A DNA stretch of 64,000 nt. Origin: Liolophura sinensis (lineage: Eukaryota > Mollusca > Polyplacophora > Chitonida > Chitonidae). A model generated the notes under the pieces. It had not been told where the DNA came from. It saw nothing but the letters and a program-made list of their open reading frames with translations, and searched no databases. The DNA is taken from positions 32,415,385 to 32,479,384 of the forward strand of contig NC_088295.1 of NCBI RefSeq assembly GCF_032854445.1, read 5' to 3'. Made by a program: the position numbers and the translations under genes. This document shows positions 12,300 to 24,168 of the stretch, piece after piece; positions within the stretch are counted from its first letter, which is position 1; every line of letters begins with the position of its first letter.

Positions 12300-13310
12300 T
12301 TGCAGGACAAGTCACTCACGACAATTAAATCACCAAGCCAGTTTACCAAGGTGGTGCCAATTTTATAGACACTCCACATGGAAAAGTCAACGATAATATT
12401 CAGTCCAACTTTACTTCCACTCCCCATCCAGATCGATTTGTTAATCAAATGGCTTGGCCCTGAGTCACGGAGACATGCAATAAGCCTCAGGTGTGCAACG
12501 CTAACAACTCCATCAAAGGTTTACAACGGATACAGGACCGATTGGAGGAGCGCTTTGGTACCGCGGAAAAGGTCGAAGCAGCCTTGAGATTCAAGCTGGA
12601 AAATTTCCCACGTCTGACGAATAAAGAAAATAAAGGCTGTTTGATTTGAGTGACATTCTTGGGGAAATACAGTCGGTGAAAGAATACCCCAAATACAGAA
12701 CACTTCTTGGCTACTTTGATTCGTCATCAGGTGTCATAACCATCTTGAACAAACTGGCGTATAATATCCAAGAGAAATGGACCAATCACGCAGCGAGGTA
12801 AAAAAAAAGGATCCCCCGTGGCATTTCCCCCGTTCCATGTGTTTTGTGAGTTCAAGGAAGAGCTGAGTCACGTGCAAAATGATCCCAGTTTTGCATATGA
12901 AAATACTGCATCGGCGAAACAAGACCGAGCACAGTCAAAGCAAGTCTTCTCCAGAAAGGAATTCCATTCCAAGAAGACTGAGGTTGACAATACAGCGCAA
13001 AGTGCCACAAAGTCAACGCCTGTATCGCCTGTACACAAAACCTCTCACAGTCTGAATAATTATCGAAGTTTTCGATCAAGAACGTTAGAAAATCGACAAA
13101 ATTTCTGAAGGAGAACCGCATATGCTTCAAATGCTGCGACTCAACCGACCCAGAAATTGTAAACAGGACATCACGTGTTCCTTATGTAACAGTGATAAGC
13201 ATGCCACCGCACTTCACGTGGACAAACGTCCATTCAGATCGCCAACCCCGACAGAGAACGGCGGAGAGAAACCTGACAACACCACAACAACTCTAGCAAG
13301 ATCAAATTGA
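12300..13310 (+). pseudogene. gag remnant with zinc knuckles (BEL/Pao)
   Basis: Broken frames over this interval look like the gag-protease part of a BEL/Pao polyprotein. The clearest piece is near 13110-13220, where two adjacent frames give CFKCC and later CSLCNSDKHA, the paired Cys/His knuckles of the group split by a frameshift. The upstream part is assigned by position only. Confidence 0.6.
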
Positions 13311-13314
13311 TGAA

Positions 13315-13647
13315 TTGTTCAACGAAAATGGCGACAGAATTCCCTACAATTTGTCTTCCTGTGCAGGACTTAAACACACCGTCGGTAGACGCGCCTGGGG
13401 TTATACAATAGAATCCCTGGACGGCACCAACAAACTGAACATACCTACAGTGGTCGAATGTGACAACATTCCGAATTTACGACAGGAGATACCCACCCCA
13501 GAGGTGGCCAGGCTATATACCCATCTCCATGACCTAGTATCTACCATACCGAGCGTCAACCACAACGCCGAGATACTGATACTTATCGGCAGGGATGTAC
13601 CAGAGGCGCATCACATGATTGAACAGCGAACTGGTGCATATGGTTAG
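13315..13647 (+). pseudogene. BEL/Pao protease C-terminal region remnant
   Basis: One open stretch with LSSCAGLKHTVGRRAWGY, EIPTPEVARL and ILILIGRDVPEAHH, blocks typical of the region after the aspartic protease in BEL/Pao polyproteins. It is cut off by a stop where the family would continue into reverse transcriptase. Confidence 0.8.
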
Positions 13648-14620
13648 CCCTTTGCACAAAGGTTACCGGATGTTGCTGGATGGTTGCCCGTCCAACTTAC
13701 CTCCCTGTCATAACAAATTTGACTTTCACGAACGGAAATTAGATGATGGCTTTGGGATCACCGTATTTCAACTCACAGGAGACGACAGCAAGCTAGGGAT
13801 GTCTGTCGAACATCAGTTCCTTAAACTGATGGATTCACAAATGTATTTGTCTCCAGAAGGAAACTGGGTTGCCCCTCTCCCGTTTAAAACTAATCGAGAA
13901 CGACTTCCAAACAAGTCTAAAGCCATAAAGCGAGCAGAAACCTTGCATTACAGCCTCATGAATAACATTTTGTGGAGTTCATGAGGAAGGTGAACGAAAG
14001 CAACCATGCAGAGATAGCACCCCCGCTGGAGAAAGATGAAGAGTGTTGGTATTTGCCTCTGTTCGGAGTTTACCATCCACAAAAGCCAGGACAAATACGC
14101 GGTGTATTCGATTCATCTGCGAGACATGAGGGCATTTCTTTAAATGATGTGCTGATCAAAGGACCCGATTTGACAAACTGAGTGTGCTGTTACGATTCCG
14201 ACAGTACAAGATTGCTTTCTGTGCTGATATTCTATCAATGTTTCACTGTTTCCTGGTTAGAGAAGACCACCGTAATTTCCTTTGGTGTCCGTGGTACGCC
14301 GATAACTGCCCTGATAAACTGGTAGATTACAGAATGCGGGTCCACGTGTTTGGAAACCGGCCATCTCTCGCCGTCGCTACATACGGCCTGCGCAAGGCTG
14401 ACCAAGCTGGACTGGACAGCAAAGATGATGTTACCAATTTCGTCGAGCGAAACTTCTGCGTCGACAATGGCTTGGCTTCCTGTGCCACAGTAGCTGAAGC
14501 CGTTAATCTCTTAGAAAGAACGCAGGAGGCGCTGAGCAAAGGTGGCAACCGTGGATAGCGCAAGATCGCTTCTAACAGCACAGAGGAGATGAAATCATTC
14601 CCGATGGAAGATTATGCAAG
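13640..14620 (+). pseudogene. BEL/Pao reverse transcriptase remnant, frameshifted
   Basis: Three successive frames carry the RT in order: GNWVAPLPF and LPNKSKAIKR (to about 13971), then HAEIAPP, VFDSSARHEGISLNDVL and KGPDLTN (to 14181), then ADILSMF, YRMRVHVFGNRPS and YGLRKA (to 14558). The first catalytic Asp (ADILSMF) is kept, but the usual YVDD box reads CVDN. A stop at 14556-14558 precedes a last matching stretch up to about 14620, where the sequence passes straight into the 3' LTR. RNase H and integrase are absent. Confidence 0.85.
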
Positions 14621-14631
14621 TAGTTCGTTGA

Positions 14632-15430
14632 GTTTGTGAACTGTGTGTGTTTGATATTTGATAATCCTGAGGAGAAAAACATTCGATCCCTGCCGAGTGT
14701 TATGTTACGACCCAAACTGTCTGTATTATAAAGAGATGGATTGTTCGAAATACACGACAGTTTAGCCGCACAAAAAGTAACCAAAACCAGCAGATTTTAT
14801 TTTACAACAATTTATGAGGTTTAACAAGAACAGATAACAAGACTTTTACAAATACTAAAGTACTTAAGTTTAACAAGAAAGGATAGCAGTATCTATACAA
14901 ATACTAAAGTACTTACATGTACAACGGTGTATGTATGTGTATGAGTGTATGACGAAATATACACAAAAGCACTGTGTACACAAGAGCACAAATTAAATAT
15001 ACAAGTTCAGACTGAACAAGTGCTCGGTGGAGATAGGATATAACAAAGCCAGAGGCTATAAAGACACCAAAATTCAGGTCAAAAGGCCTACTAAAGTAAC
15101 ACACAGCGAAAGCATCCAAAACTCTCATTAATTCTCCTTTCTTCCCCTTTGACCTGCTTTCATAGGTCTTATATAGACTGGTGGAATTTTCTAGAATAAG
15201 AAAATTCTTGAACATTTATTGTAAACAAACAGGCCCCGAACTGAGGGTATTCTGGAACATTCTAAGGCAGAGGCAGACAGCAGGCCCTGAACTCAGCATA
15301 TGTAAACAGTGGCAAGCTAAATTTAGAAGCTGACGGCAGTTGTGCACATAACAGTTAGGTTTCAGTGATTCAATATTCAGCGATTCTAAGTTAGCTGTCT
15401 ACTATCTTTCTCCCACAAGAGAGGCAGAAC
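14632..15430 (+). repeat. 3' LTR of the BEL/Pao element, interrupted
   Basis: Left piece 14632-14702 and right piece 15358-15430 match the two ends of the 5' LTR. Between them sits a foreign solo LTR (14703-15353). About 420 bp of central LTR, including the TATA and AATAAA boxes, is missing here, presumably deleted before or after the insertion. Confidence 0.7.
14703..15353. mobile_element. Solo LTR nested in the BEL/Pao 3' LTR
   Basis: 651 bp beginning TGTTACGACC and ending GCACATAACA, with inverted TGTTA/TAACA ends as in retroviral-type LTRs. It is flanked by GTTA at 14699-14702 and 15354-15357; the 5' LTR has a single GTTA at the matching spot, as expected for a target duplication. It has no coding sequence. 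A TATAAAG lies near 14728, and a segment around ACAAATACTAAAGTACTTA is repeated twice inside. The TGTTACGACC start recalls Ty3/Gypsy LTRs, but the family is a guess. Confidence 0.7.
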
Positions 15431-16597
15431 AATGTGTGTAGAAGTTATTACAGACTGACATTTATCATTCTCGGTCCTTTTCATTTTACTCAACGTATGA
15501 TCTGCTGATATTAAATAAATCGTGTAGGTCTATATCAAAGGCTGTGAGAAAAATATGTCCACTTCGATTGGATTGAATTGAAATTACAGAATGTGCAAAG
15601 TGTATATGCATCTTACTTAATTGTATCTGTACAAAGACGATAGCGGGTCCTGTCACACCACCCTTACAAGACAGAGGGGTTTGAATTTTGACCTTAGCAT
15701 TTATCCTTACCTGTACTATAACGAATACTCCTACATATGGCGTTATGTGACGTTTATTACATACTGTGTGTAGTGTGACAATTCCAGCCAAAGTTATTAC
15801 TACAAAAACTAGTGTGTCAAGGATGTTCCAGCAAACAACAACGTTTCTTAAATCTTATAATGAATATCATAACCTTGGACGTAAATATGGACGCAGTGTC
15901 CAAGTTCTCACGTGGCATGCTTCATAACTGTGTCTGATTCCGCATACCCCGTGACAGGGGGTTGTAGGTCCAATCTCTACTGTTGCTTGTGTTACGTATG
16001 TTAATATCTGCAGTTGTTATATATTATATGAAATATTATATATATATGCACAAATGGGATGGTATTAGTCCCTTGGGATTTATGTTTCTGGTAGAGCTAA
16101 AATGTATCCTATCAATATTCGTTTACCTATACTGTCTTCAAAAGTGCAAAATTCAAAGTGCAAATATTTTTTTCTTTTTGTTTTTGATTTTTGTGTTTTC
16201 AGGGTATTTTTGTTTGGCATTATTGTTTCGTGAAGGTACCAAAACAGATTTGCTTGTAATCCTATCACCGTGAAATCATAATGGACTGAAACAAACTATT
16301 TTTGTCTTATGTAAGTCTTTTATGTTATTATAACAGCTCCATATTGCTCCTTTAGTCAGTGACCAAAGGCTTGGTAACTAAATTGCCATTATTGCAAGCG
16401 AAAATACAGGGTTTTGGTTCAGCACATGTAGACAATTCAGTAGATGAGTAGAAGGTTAGTTACTGATGGAATATCAGAATGATCGAATGATAAAGGTTTA
16501 ACGCCATGGTGGCAGTATTTCTGCCATGTCTTGGCGAGAACATTTTATTGTATGGCCTAAATCTGGACAAAAGAGAAACACACGTACCGGTATTTCC
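15431..16597. other. Intergenic between the BEL/Pao and foldback elements
   Basis: AT-rich with no supported gene. A hydrophobic 96-codon frame at 15983-16273 arises from T-rich DNA. Confidence 0.5.
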
Positions 16598-17539
16598 GGA
16601 GCCATAAAGGGGACATGGCGTTTTTCTTTCTTTCCTTTTTTTTTAACTGTGCGTTTTTCATTTTTTGCACTTTTGCAGTAAGAGTTCTTTTTTTAAGCTG
16701 CTTCCCCACCTCCCAAAAAAAGAAAAATCCAGGGGAAAAAAAAAGAAAAACTCCCATTGGAAGCAAAAAAGAAAAGCTCCTCAGAAAGAGATCCCGGGCC
16801 CCGACATAATAAGCCAGTCGGATAACGTTTTGCCTCTCGCTTTCTTGAAACACTCATGTGTCTGACACAGTCATAGGATGATTATATTAGGCCCAGACAT
16901 AACTAGGTCGGGCCTCGAGTTAATCAGCTAATGGCTGCATTATACGCTATGGACGACCGCCTATTTCCAGCCCTTGTGTTTTCTGATACAGACCAAGCTC
17001 CTTTAGTGCATTGCCCTTTTCAAATATAGTCATCTATGACAAAGTACATTGAAAAGGGACAGTCCTATCCTCCACCCTGTTACCTGTGGTAACGAGAGGG
17101 AATGTTCACATTTACCCTACGCCAAGATCAACCGATTTTCCCCTACGCCAAGATCGACCGTTTTGCACAGAGCCGCGCAGCCGCTGGCTAATTAAATCGG
17201 GGCCCGGCTTATTTATGTCGGGGCCCGAGATAATCATCCAATGACAGTGTCATATACATGAGTGTTTCCAGAAAAGCGCGAAGCAAAACGTAGTCTGATT
17301 GGCTTATTCTGTCGGGACCTGAGATCTTTTCGTCGATATTTTTCTTTTTTTTTCCAATGGGAGTTTGTTTTTTTTCCAATTAGAGTTTTTCTTTTTTTTC
17401 CAAGGGGGAGTTTTTCTCTTTTTGATGGGGAGGGGAGGGGGGATTCGTAAAAAAAGACAAACTCCGACTGCAAAAGTGGAAAAAAAATGAAAAACGCACA
17501 ATTCAAAAAAGGAAAAACGCCATGTCCCTTTTACGGACC
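16598..17539. mobile_element. Foldback (long inverted repeat) DNA element
   Basis: Arms 16598-16938 and 17177-17539 are imperfect reverse complements, about 350 bp each, around a spacer of about 240 bp. The outer ends read ATAAAGGGGACATGGCG and CGCCATGTCCCTTTTACGG. Each arm has a run of A/T-rich blocks and then a GGGCCC-type block with GATGATTAT/ATAATCATC. The spacer has CCCTACGCCAAGATC twice in tandem. GGTATTT occurs just outside both ends (16589-16595 and 17544-17550) and may be the target duplication. No transposase is seen, so it is non-autonomous. Open frames across the arms are by-products of the A/T runs. Confidence 0.8.
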
Positions 17540-20212
17540 ATTGGGTATTTGAATTTTAACTAATTTTTGTTTTTGTGTGGCTGGTCTTAAACACATTAGC
17601 TATAGTTTGTATACAATATCAGTGTATTGGTACGGCACTATCAACAACGCTATGGCTAAGACAATGCAGACATTGGACTACGGCGAGCTTTAAGTAGGTC
17701 ACTGGCTTGTCTATAGAGGGCTGAGATCCTATTCTTCTCACCCACGAAATATCAGAAGCAAGACACATGAATGAGCCGGACAAATTGTCAAGGTGGTCAA
17801 TCGTTTGTGAACTAACTGAGGATAGAAAATTTCTGGATAACTAATTCAAATACAAGACATCAATAAGTACTCTGAAATTCCCCCTCTGCACAAAATTGTC
17901 ACGGCTGCTCTGATATTATTTTATGCATGGTCAACAACATGGGAATGGGGATTTCCTTTGAACAAGCATTTGGTCACCATGATAACCATTAATTAAGACT
18001 CAAAACGTGAAAGTATAGTAGAGCTATGGTTACATGTACCGTTTCCTCTGTGCAATCAAGCGATATTCATTTAAGAACTGGAGAAAAAGATAAAAGACAG
18101 TGATCAAAAGCATAGAGACCCTGATGTTGTTTCACAGTGATAATGGAGAGAAGGTGAAAAACGCAAAGATTTACGCGTGTGAAACATGCGTGGCTGATAT
18201 CATCACAGGTGTTATTGTCCTCAGGCTATGCACAGTGGGAAAAACCATTCAAGATCTGAAACTTGTATATAATGATATCATTAAAGAAGCATAGAGAGTA
18301 AAACCAGAGCAGCGAAAACAATGTGGTATCTAGCAAATGGTCACATATAACTTTAGTTTAACCCCCCTGACATGTTTGGAAAAAAGGAGAAGTTCGAACA
18401 GAACTGCTGCCATTCTTGTACCTGTGGTATAGCAGTCAAAGAGTAATTTTGTCTCCTTAGATATATTTATGTATTATTATAGGAGACGTCAGCGTAGATT
18501 TTGTGACATGCACATTCTATATTACGTCAATATTACGTCAGACCTTCAGGTAGGGTCATACCAAAGACTTTAACAATGGTACATTGCTGCTGCCTCGCTT
18601 GGCGCTGAGCGCTGCGAGGTTAGCGCAAAGAAACATAACTGGTTGGTCCGGTGTCAGTATAATGTCACTGGGTGTTTGATATATATAAAGCAGATAATAT
18701 ACACTCACCACATAAAGATTTTCATGATCAAGAAAATAAGGGATTTCACAGTGTTTCGGACGTCGTTCTCTCATATTCAGATCTTGAATATGAATTTCCA
18801 GTAGCATCCATCATAATGTTGGATTCCCCACACAAAGGTGTCTGATAGAGCGAGTGATCGGCGTATATTGCTCAGTTAGTGTTTCCCCGTGGATTAACAC
18901 CATATGTTAAATTATTTTTCAAACTTGCGCCGATCAAGGGTCATCTTAACAAATATAACCCGATCGCATTGCACGAATTGCAGTCCAAACCAATAATCAA
19001 ACACAGTAACACGAGAAACAAGTACTTAAGCCGGCTTAGCAAGAATGGATAGTTCAAAGCAGATTTGGCACGAACGGTAAACAAATGTGCATGTGGCGTT
19101 AGTCATAAAAGTACCAAGAGACAATGTTCGGCTTCTCCATGATGCAAACCACCAACAATAAGTGTACCAATTAAATCTACCACAGTGTATTTAGCCACTG
19201 ATATCATTCATAGCCCAGACTGAGGTGAGAACATGTAACATCGTAGATCAACCAATACTGATATTGAGCGAAAAGTGACTTTTATCCACATAGTGTGAGG
19301 GGTGTCTCTGACAATGGCTGAGGAATTACGTAAAGCCATTCACCTCCCTCGGAGAATTATTCAACTTGTTCCGCAGCCTCGGAGGAACGGGATAAAATAA
19401 CAAGAGTGAACACATTTAGGATCAAAAGCTGTGCAGATGTCAGTTAGACCAAGCTTCTTTATTCGGTTAGTTAGTTTATAGTCAAATCGCAGGTTGCTTC
19501 GTGCCTGTCGGAGATATAACAACCTTTTTTTGTCGAAACTCGAGACTCTCATAATGAAAATTTTCTCTTACATTAAAGACGTCAGACAGATGTGCGGAGC
19601 AAATTATCGTCAGGGAGCAAGGGAAAAGTAAAAGATCCATCCGCGGGTTGTCGCAATGTAATTTACCACGTGTGCGGTATCTTTCACCTTGTTCAAATGA
19701 TGTTTTAGAAATCAAAGCAAGTCTAATCGATGAGAATACCTGTATATAAGCAGAGGAAGGAAATGTTCCTTGCAACTCTGCGGCAATGGACATTCACGAG
19801 CTTGATACAACAGTTACCTTTCACTCAATCTGTGTATAAGTGGGAGGTTTCTAGAAATATCACCTTTGTTGATTGACACATAATAAATGCCAGGAACTTA
19901 AATCAAGCAGAAAGATTTTGCTAGTCCTGTCTCCATCGACCGCAACCCGCTGGAATCCTTCATGTGAGATCAGAAGGTAAGATATTTAGTAAGACAGCCT
20001 AACATTTATTTAGATAAAGATTCTTCGAGACTTACTCAGAATACCTTCAAGAAACCAATGTTTTATGAAGACAGGGAACTAGCAGATTGATAATTGCTAC
20101 TTCATATGGAAATACTTAATATGACAAATGATTGCATACACCGAGTTGTTTTGACTGTTTCCCATCCAGGATTATTTTTGACAAATCTACCTTCACAGAA
20201 TTCGACTTTCCG
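17540..20212. other. Intergenic upstream of the GPCR
   Basis: No repeat recognised. It should contain the GPCR promoter and any 5'UTR exon, but no convincing core promoter could be picked. A 64-codon open frame at 18100-18294 lacks an ATG at its start and any recognisable family. Confidence 0.5.
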
Positions 20213-20220
20213 CAGAGGAG

Positions 20221-21252
20221 ATGGAGAATACATCGGATACAAATGTGTCGGTCGGTTGGAACGCCGGGAAGGGCTTAGACCCTAAAGAACAGGCCGATCT
20301 TGTACCTTTGGTGGTCTTGCTTCAAATTCTGATATGTGGAGAAAACCTGCTGGTCATCGTACTTGTCGGCTGGAATTCCAAACTGAGGCAGTTGCAAAAC
20401 AGCTTTCTGATCAACCTTGCTGTGGCCGATTTTTTGTACGGAAGTGTTGCCATGACGTTAGCATTTTACAGCTTCCGGTATGTATTTGTTTGGGCCAGTG
20501 GCCCTGTGGTGTGTGTTATCGCCGTCTCCAGTCAACACGGGACTCTAATGGCTTCATCTCTTTCCGTCCTTTGTGCGACTGTAGATCGACTTTTGGCGCT
20601 GATCTGTCCGTTCCGTTACGCAGGGTACGTTACAAAAGTGAGAGTGGCTGTGGTTATTTTCATGATCTGGGGCCTTTCCCTCATTATCATGGCTAGCCCT
20701 CTGTTTTTTCCACGCATTGAAGTAAGTGGAACTGACAAGGGTAATGTGTGCGGCAAGCGTTTGTATATCGTGGCTTCTCTTATACTTACGCAAACAGTCC
20801 TATTGCTTTGTGCTGCTATCAGTTTGTCCCTCCATATGGTCATCTGCCATATGGCTCGGCGACATTTTAGAGCTATCCAGCAGACTCAAGTCAGACAAGA
20901 TGGCGCTGCCAGGCCAACAGTAGTCGCCATCTCCAAAGCGTCGAAGATGCTACTCACCATTACCTTCTTTGCCGTCTGCATTTGGACACCCACCATTATC
21001 ATCGAGTATTATCACTATGTTTGGCCTAATGTGTACAAGAAGATTTTCGCCAATTCCAAGACCGCAATGACTTTGTTCCAACTATTACCGGCTGTAGCGT
21101 CCATTTCCAATCCTTGGATCTACTCTTTCAGAAACAGGGATTTCCATCAGGCTCTACGCAAAATACTGAGAATGGAAACCAATTCCGTTCATGCACACAC
21201 AATGGTTAACAGAAGTAGAATAAATGAAGGATCCTTATCCGTACCTTCTTAA
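20221..21252 (+). CDS. Orphan class A (rhodopsin-like) G protein-coupled receptor, single coding exon
   Basis: An intact 343-residue seven-transmembrane receptor for the cell surface, presumably coupling to G proteins; the ligand is unknown. Landmarks in order: possible N-glycosylation sites N3 and N8; TM1 with N42 (GEN instead of the usual GN); LAVAD in TM2 ending at D70; C98 at the top of TM3, pairing with C177 in loop 2; D122-R123-L124 in place of DRY; W150 in TM4; CIWTP at 253-257 in TM6; NPWIY at 297-301 in TM7, followed by a short basic helix 8. TM5 has no central proline, which together with the FRNRDF tail recalls the melanocortin/adenosine-type (MECA) receptors, but this is only a resemblance. 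The start was chosen because the ATG has a purine at -3 and G at +4 and gives a normal N-terminal tail. A CAG at 20213-20215 may be the acceptor of a 5'UTR intron. AATAAA lies at 21358-21363. Confidence 0.9.
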   Translation: MENTSDTNVSVGWNAGKGLDPKEQADLVPLVVLLQILICGENLLVIVLVGWNSKLRQLQNSFLINLAVADFLYGSVAMTLAFYSFRYVFVWASGPVVCVIAVSSQHGTLMASSLSVLCATVDRLLALICPFRYAGYVTKVRVAVVIFMIWGLSLIIMASPLFFPRIEVSGTDKGNVCGKRLYIVASLILTQTVLLLCAAISLSLHMVICHMARRHFRAIQQTQVRQDGAARPTVVAISKASKMLLTITFFAVCIWTPTIIIEYYHYVWPNVYKKIFANSKTAMTLFQLLPAVASISNPWIYSFRNRDFHQALRKILRMETNSVHAHTMVNRSRINEGSLSVPS

Positions 21253-21357
21253 CAAAACCCATAACTTAGACATTTGATACAGAGGTTGGTTTAGTGTCAC
21301 GAGAGCTGCAGTCTTGTGCAATCATTCCTTCCTGGCGGAAATTGTTTCAAAAATACA

Positions 21358-21363
21358 AATAAA
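21358..21363 (+). terminator. Candidate poly(A) signal of the GPCR gene
   Basis: A canonical AATAAA about 105 bases after the GPCR stop codon. The region beyond it has no long open frame. It is the most likely end of the transcript, though no cleavage site can be proven from sequence alone. Confidence 0.5.
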
Positions 21364-24136
21364 ATCAATGAAAAAATCAGATGAAATCGACAAAGATGTA
21401 TTATTGTTTCCCCGAAATCATATCTTGATTTCTGCTTACATAGAAGCATTCTAACAGAAGACGACAAACAACTACCTTATGTTAGTATGTCATTTTGTTA
21501 GAAAAGTTCCGAAATATGTGAGTATAACACATCTGTGTTGTCCCTGTACACAATTACTGTGGATAATGTCTCTACAGCTGTGTACAGAGCATTATGCTGG
21601 TGTCTTGGACCAAAAAAATTAAAGTGACCTTAAAGTCTGCCAATAAATATATATACAAATATACATAAGTAAGCCACAGATATCACAGATAAATCTGCCA
21701 AAATTTAAGGAAATTGGAAACCGAGAATCTGAAATTCATCATTTAGGCTACTAGTATGACATCAAAATCGCCACATGGTATTTTGGCTGTGAAATCAAAA
21801 CACTTGATTTACTTGCATAATTTTAACTTTAATAGCGAAGTCGGTTTGATTATGGAAATGTCTTCCCAACATCAGTCGGAAAGAATCTATTCCAAATGGG
21901 AAGCGATATCTACACCCAGCGGATGTTGACACATATCCAGGTGGAGACGAAGCCGAAAAGGACCAGTGCGGGAAAGAGGGCGCTACGAATTTCGGCCTGT
22001 CAAACTGCCAAACTCAAAGAGACGTCGATTTTTAAGTTGGGTATTTGGCGTTTGTGTGTATTTTTTCTGTCAAATGTTCATATTTAACATTAATTTTGGG
22101 ACCATGCAATGTTGTTTATTAACGATGGTGCTGGAGATCTCCTAAACCACGGTAAATAGCTAAAAAGACAAAGCTCATTATTCTGTTGGATACAGAATTT
22201 TGTAAATACTTTGGGAACACCTCTGGACAACTTCTTTGGGAGTTACTTCAGATTTTTGGCTGATTTTATGTTCACTTTAAACATAATGGCTGTAAAACAT
22301 GGGAATCATCGTTTTTGACGATGAGCTAAACGCTCCACTTTTTTTTTTTGCAACCGTTTTCTGTCAATATTGGGCTTTACTCCAAAACGTATTTGCCCTC
22401 GGTCATTTTCGTCACAACCTCGTGGATGACTTTACAAGTACATAGTTGCTTTCACTGGCCATTCGAGGAAATGATTATCTCACTTGTATACGCGTACAGA
22501 TCTATTTATTTTATTTATGATACTGACGGATCTATCCATTGAAACCCTTCGTTGTTTGTATGATACCCAGATCTGAAACTTGAAGTGAAGGAATGAAAAG
22601 TGAAATAAGTGTCCATAGATCTCAGTCCATTAAAAATTATATAAAAAAAAACTATCAGATTATTGTTATTATATATTCTTTCATTGAATGAAATTTCGTT
22701 TGCACTGAATAAAGTGGGTTTTGTGAGTAAAAATTTCCTGGAAGTATCAAACGGGTGCACTCCTTTGTGTTCTGTCTGATACCGTACGATCATGTACCGT
22801 ACATACTATGTAAAATTAATATATTTTTCTGTAAATTCTGGGCCACTCTTGATTTCCTCTTATAACGGTAACGGTGAGGTAATGTTGAAAAGAATTTGTA
22901 TAAATCGTGTTTTAATGTCAAGTTGTGTCAATAAAACGTTTTTATTTATCAAAAAAGAATAATATCGCATTGGTTTATATACCGTAGTTTATTCTATGTA
23001 TTCTAAAACTGTGGAACTATAAACGTAACATGGCTAGAAACCCTTTTGACGCGATGAAATATTGCAGAAGGAAGATAAAAAGCCCCGTTATTTTTAGTTG
23101 TCAAATCATGACTCGAGAGTTCGTCCGCCATTTCTCTGCTCCCAACCTTTATTAGTGCGTGTATTTTGGCAGCTGCACTCATTAATCGTATGGAGGAAAA
23201 TCGTATGTAAAATATTCATAAGCCGGACAAATGGGCCATCTTTGCGAATAATAACATGACTTGAAGTCGGCCATACATTTAGACTATAGTTCATTTACAC
23301 GTTTTCTCGTGCTTTCCATTCCCCAAAAATTGTTTCTGTATTCAAAATGATTTCATCCTTGTTTTTGTGTGTGTTGGTTCAGAGGTGGGGGTGGTCACTA
23401 CGTAAGTGTAGTACTGTGTAGGCCCCATCCTTTTCACTCTTTTTACTTACACTTTGCTAGGCCCATCTTTAAAATGACTTAAAATATAAACTGTTCATAG
23501 GAACTATTGGTGCGACAGAAGCCTATATTAATTTTTCGGCTTACGAGATAAAAGCATGAAAGTTTAGCCTGTATAGGCCTAGGCCTAAATTTATTGGCCT
23601 GGGCCGGGGATGGGGTGGTGGGGGGGAATACACCACACAGCATAATTAATTAACCAATAAAGACCTAAGCCTAAATCTGTTCTCGAATTTTTGTTGGATT
23701 TGACGTGGGTCAAATATCCTAGGTCTATATTGCTGATTATTGCTATTGTTACTTTTACACTGGGAAGCAGAAAATTTATGTCACAAAATTTTATCTGAAC
23801 TTTGAAGTAGAAATATACGCCTACGCGCTCAAAACTAAAACTTTGAAATCGGTCAAGTCGGATTTCTCACATAGGTCGGCATCTATGTGGTGAGTTAACT
23901 TCACATGGGCACTGATGGGCTTACCAATAGATCCATTCAAGTTGTATGAAACTCTAATGAAATATACACTTATACCTTTTCAAACCAATTTTCTTAAATT
24001 AAATACATATTATTCTACAGTGCAAGTCTGCAGTTCCATGAAAAAAAATTCATTCCGGCGCAGGCATATCTACATTTCATGAAAATTCAACTTGCTGAGA
24101 TTAATTGAAATGATCTTTATGGTATATTGAGGCACG
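21364..24136. other. Intergenic between GPCR and PYROXD1
   Basis: AT-rich, with a G-rich patch near 23600-23630 and several short open frames without support. The right end should hold the PYROXD1 promoter. Confidence 0.5.
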
Positions 24137-24168
24137 CGCCACAACAAGAGTACATGTTTGTTGTGGCG
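24137..24168. promoter_or_regulatory. Perfect 10-bp inverted repeat upstream of PYROXD1
   Basis: CGCCACAACA and TGTTGTGGCG are exact reverse complements separated by 12 bases, 74 bases before the start codon. It could form a hairpin in a 5'UTR or be a palindromic factor site. No function is shown. Confidence 0.4.

Larger units (their letters stand above)
11518..15430 (+). mobile_element. Decayed BEL/Pao-type LTR retrotransposon with nested solo LTR
   Basis: Order on the + strand: 5' LTR (about 11518-12084), gag remnant, CCHC-type zinc knuckles, protease tail, reverse transcriptase, then directly the 3' LTR. RNase H and integrase are gone, and the coding part is broken by several frameshifts and stops. 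The two LTRs share about 55 bp at their left ends (GATATTTGATAATCCTGAGG in both) and about 75 bp at their right ends (ATTCAATATTCAGC, ACAAGAGAGGCAGAA). The element cannot move on its own. Confidence 0.85.

Noticed and set aside
16557-17506. Several 60-98-codon frames on both strands rich in Lys and Phe
   Set aside because: They come from the A/T blocks of the foldback arms and occur in mirrored pairs.
18100-18294. A 64-codon frame with a natural-looking composition
   Set aside because: It starts at GTG with no ATG, has no recognisable domain and no partner exon. It could be a decayed fragment, but the evidence is too thin.
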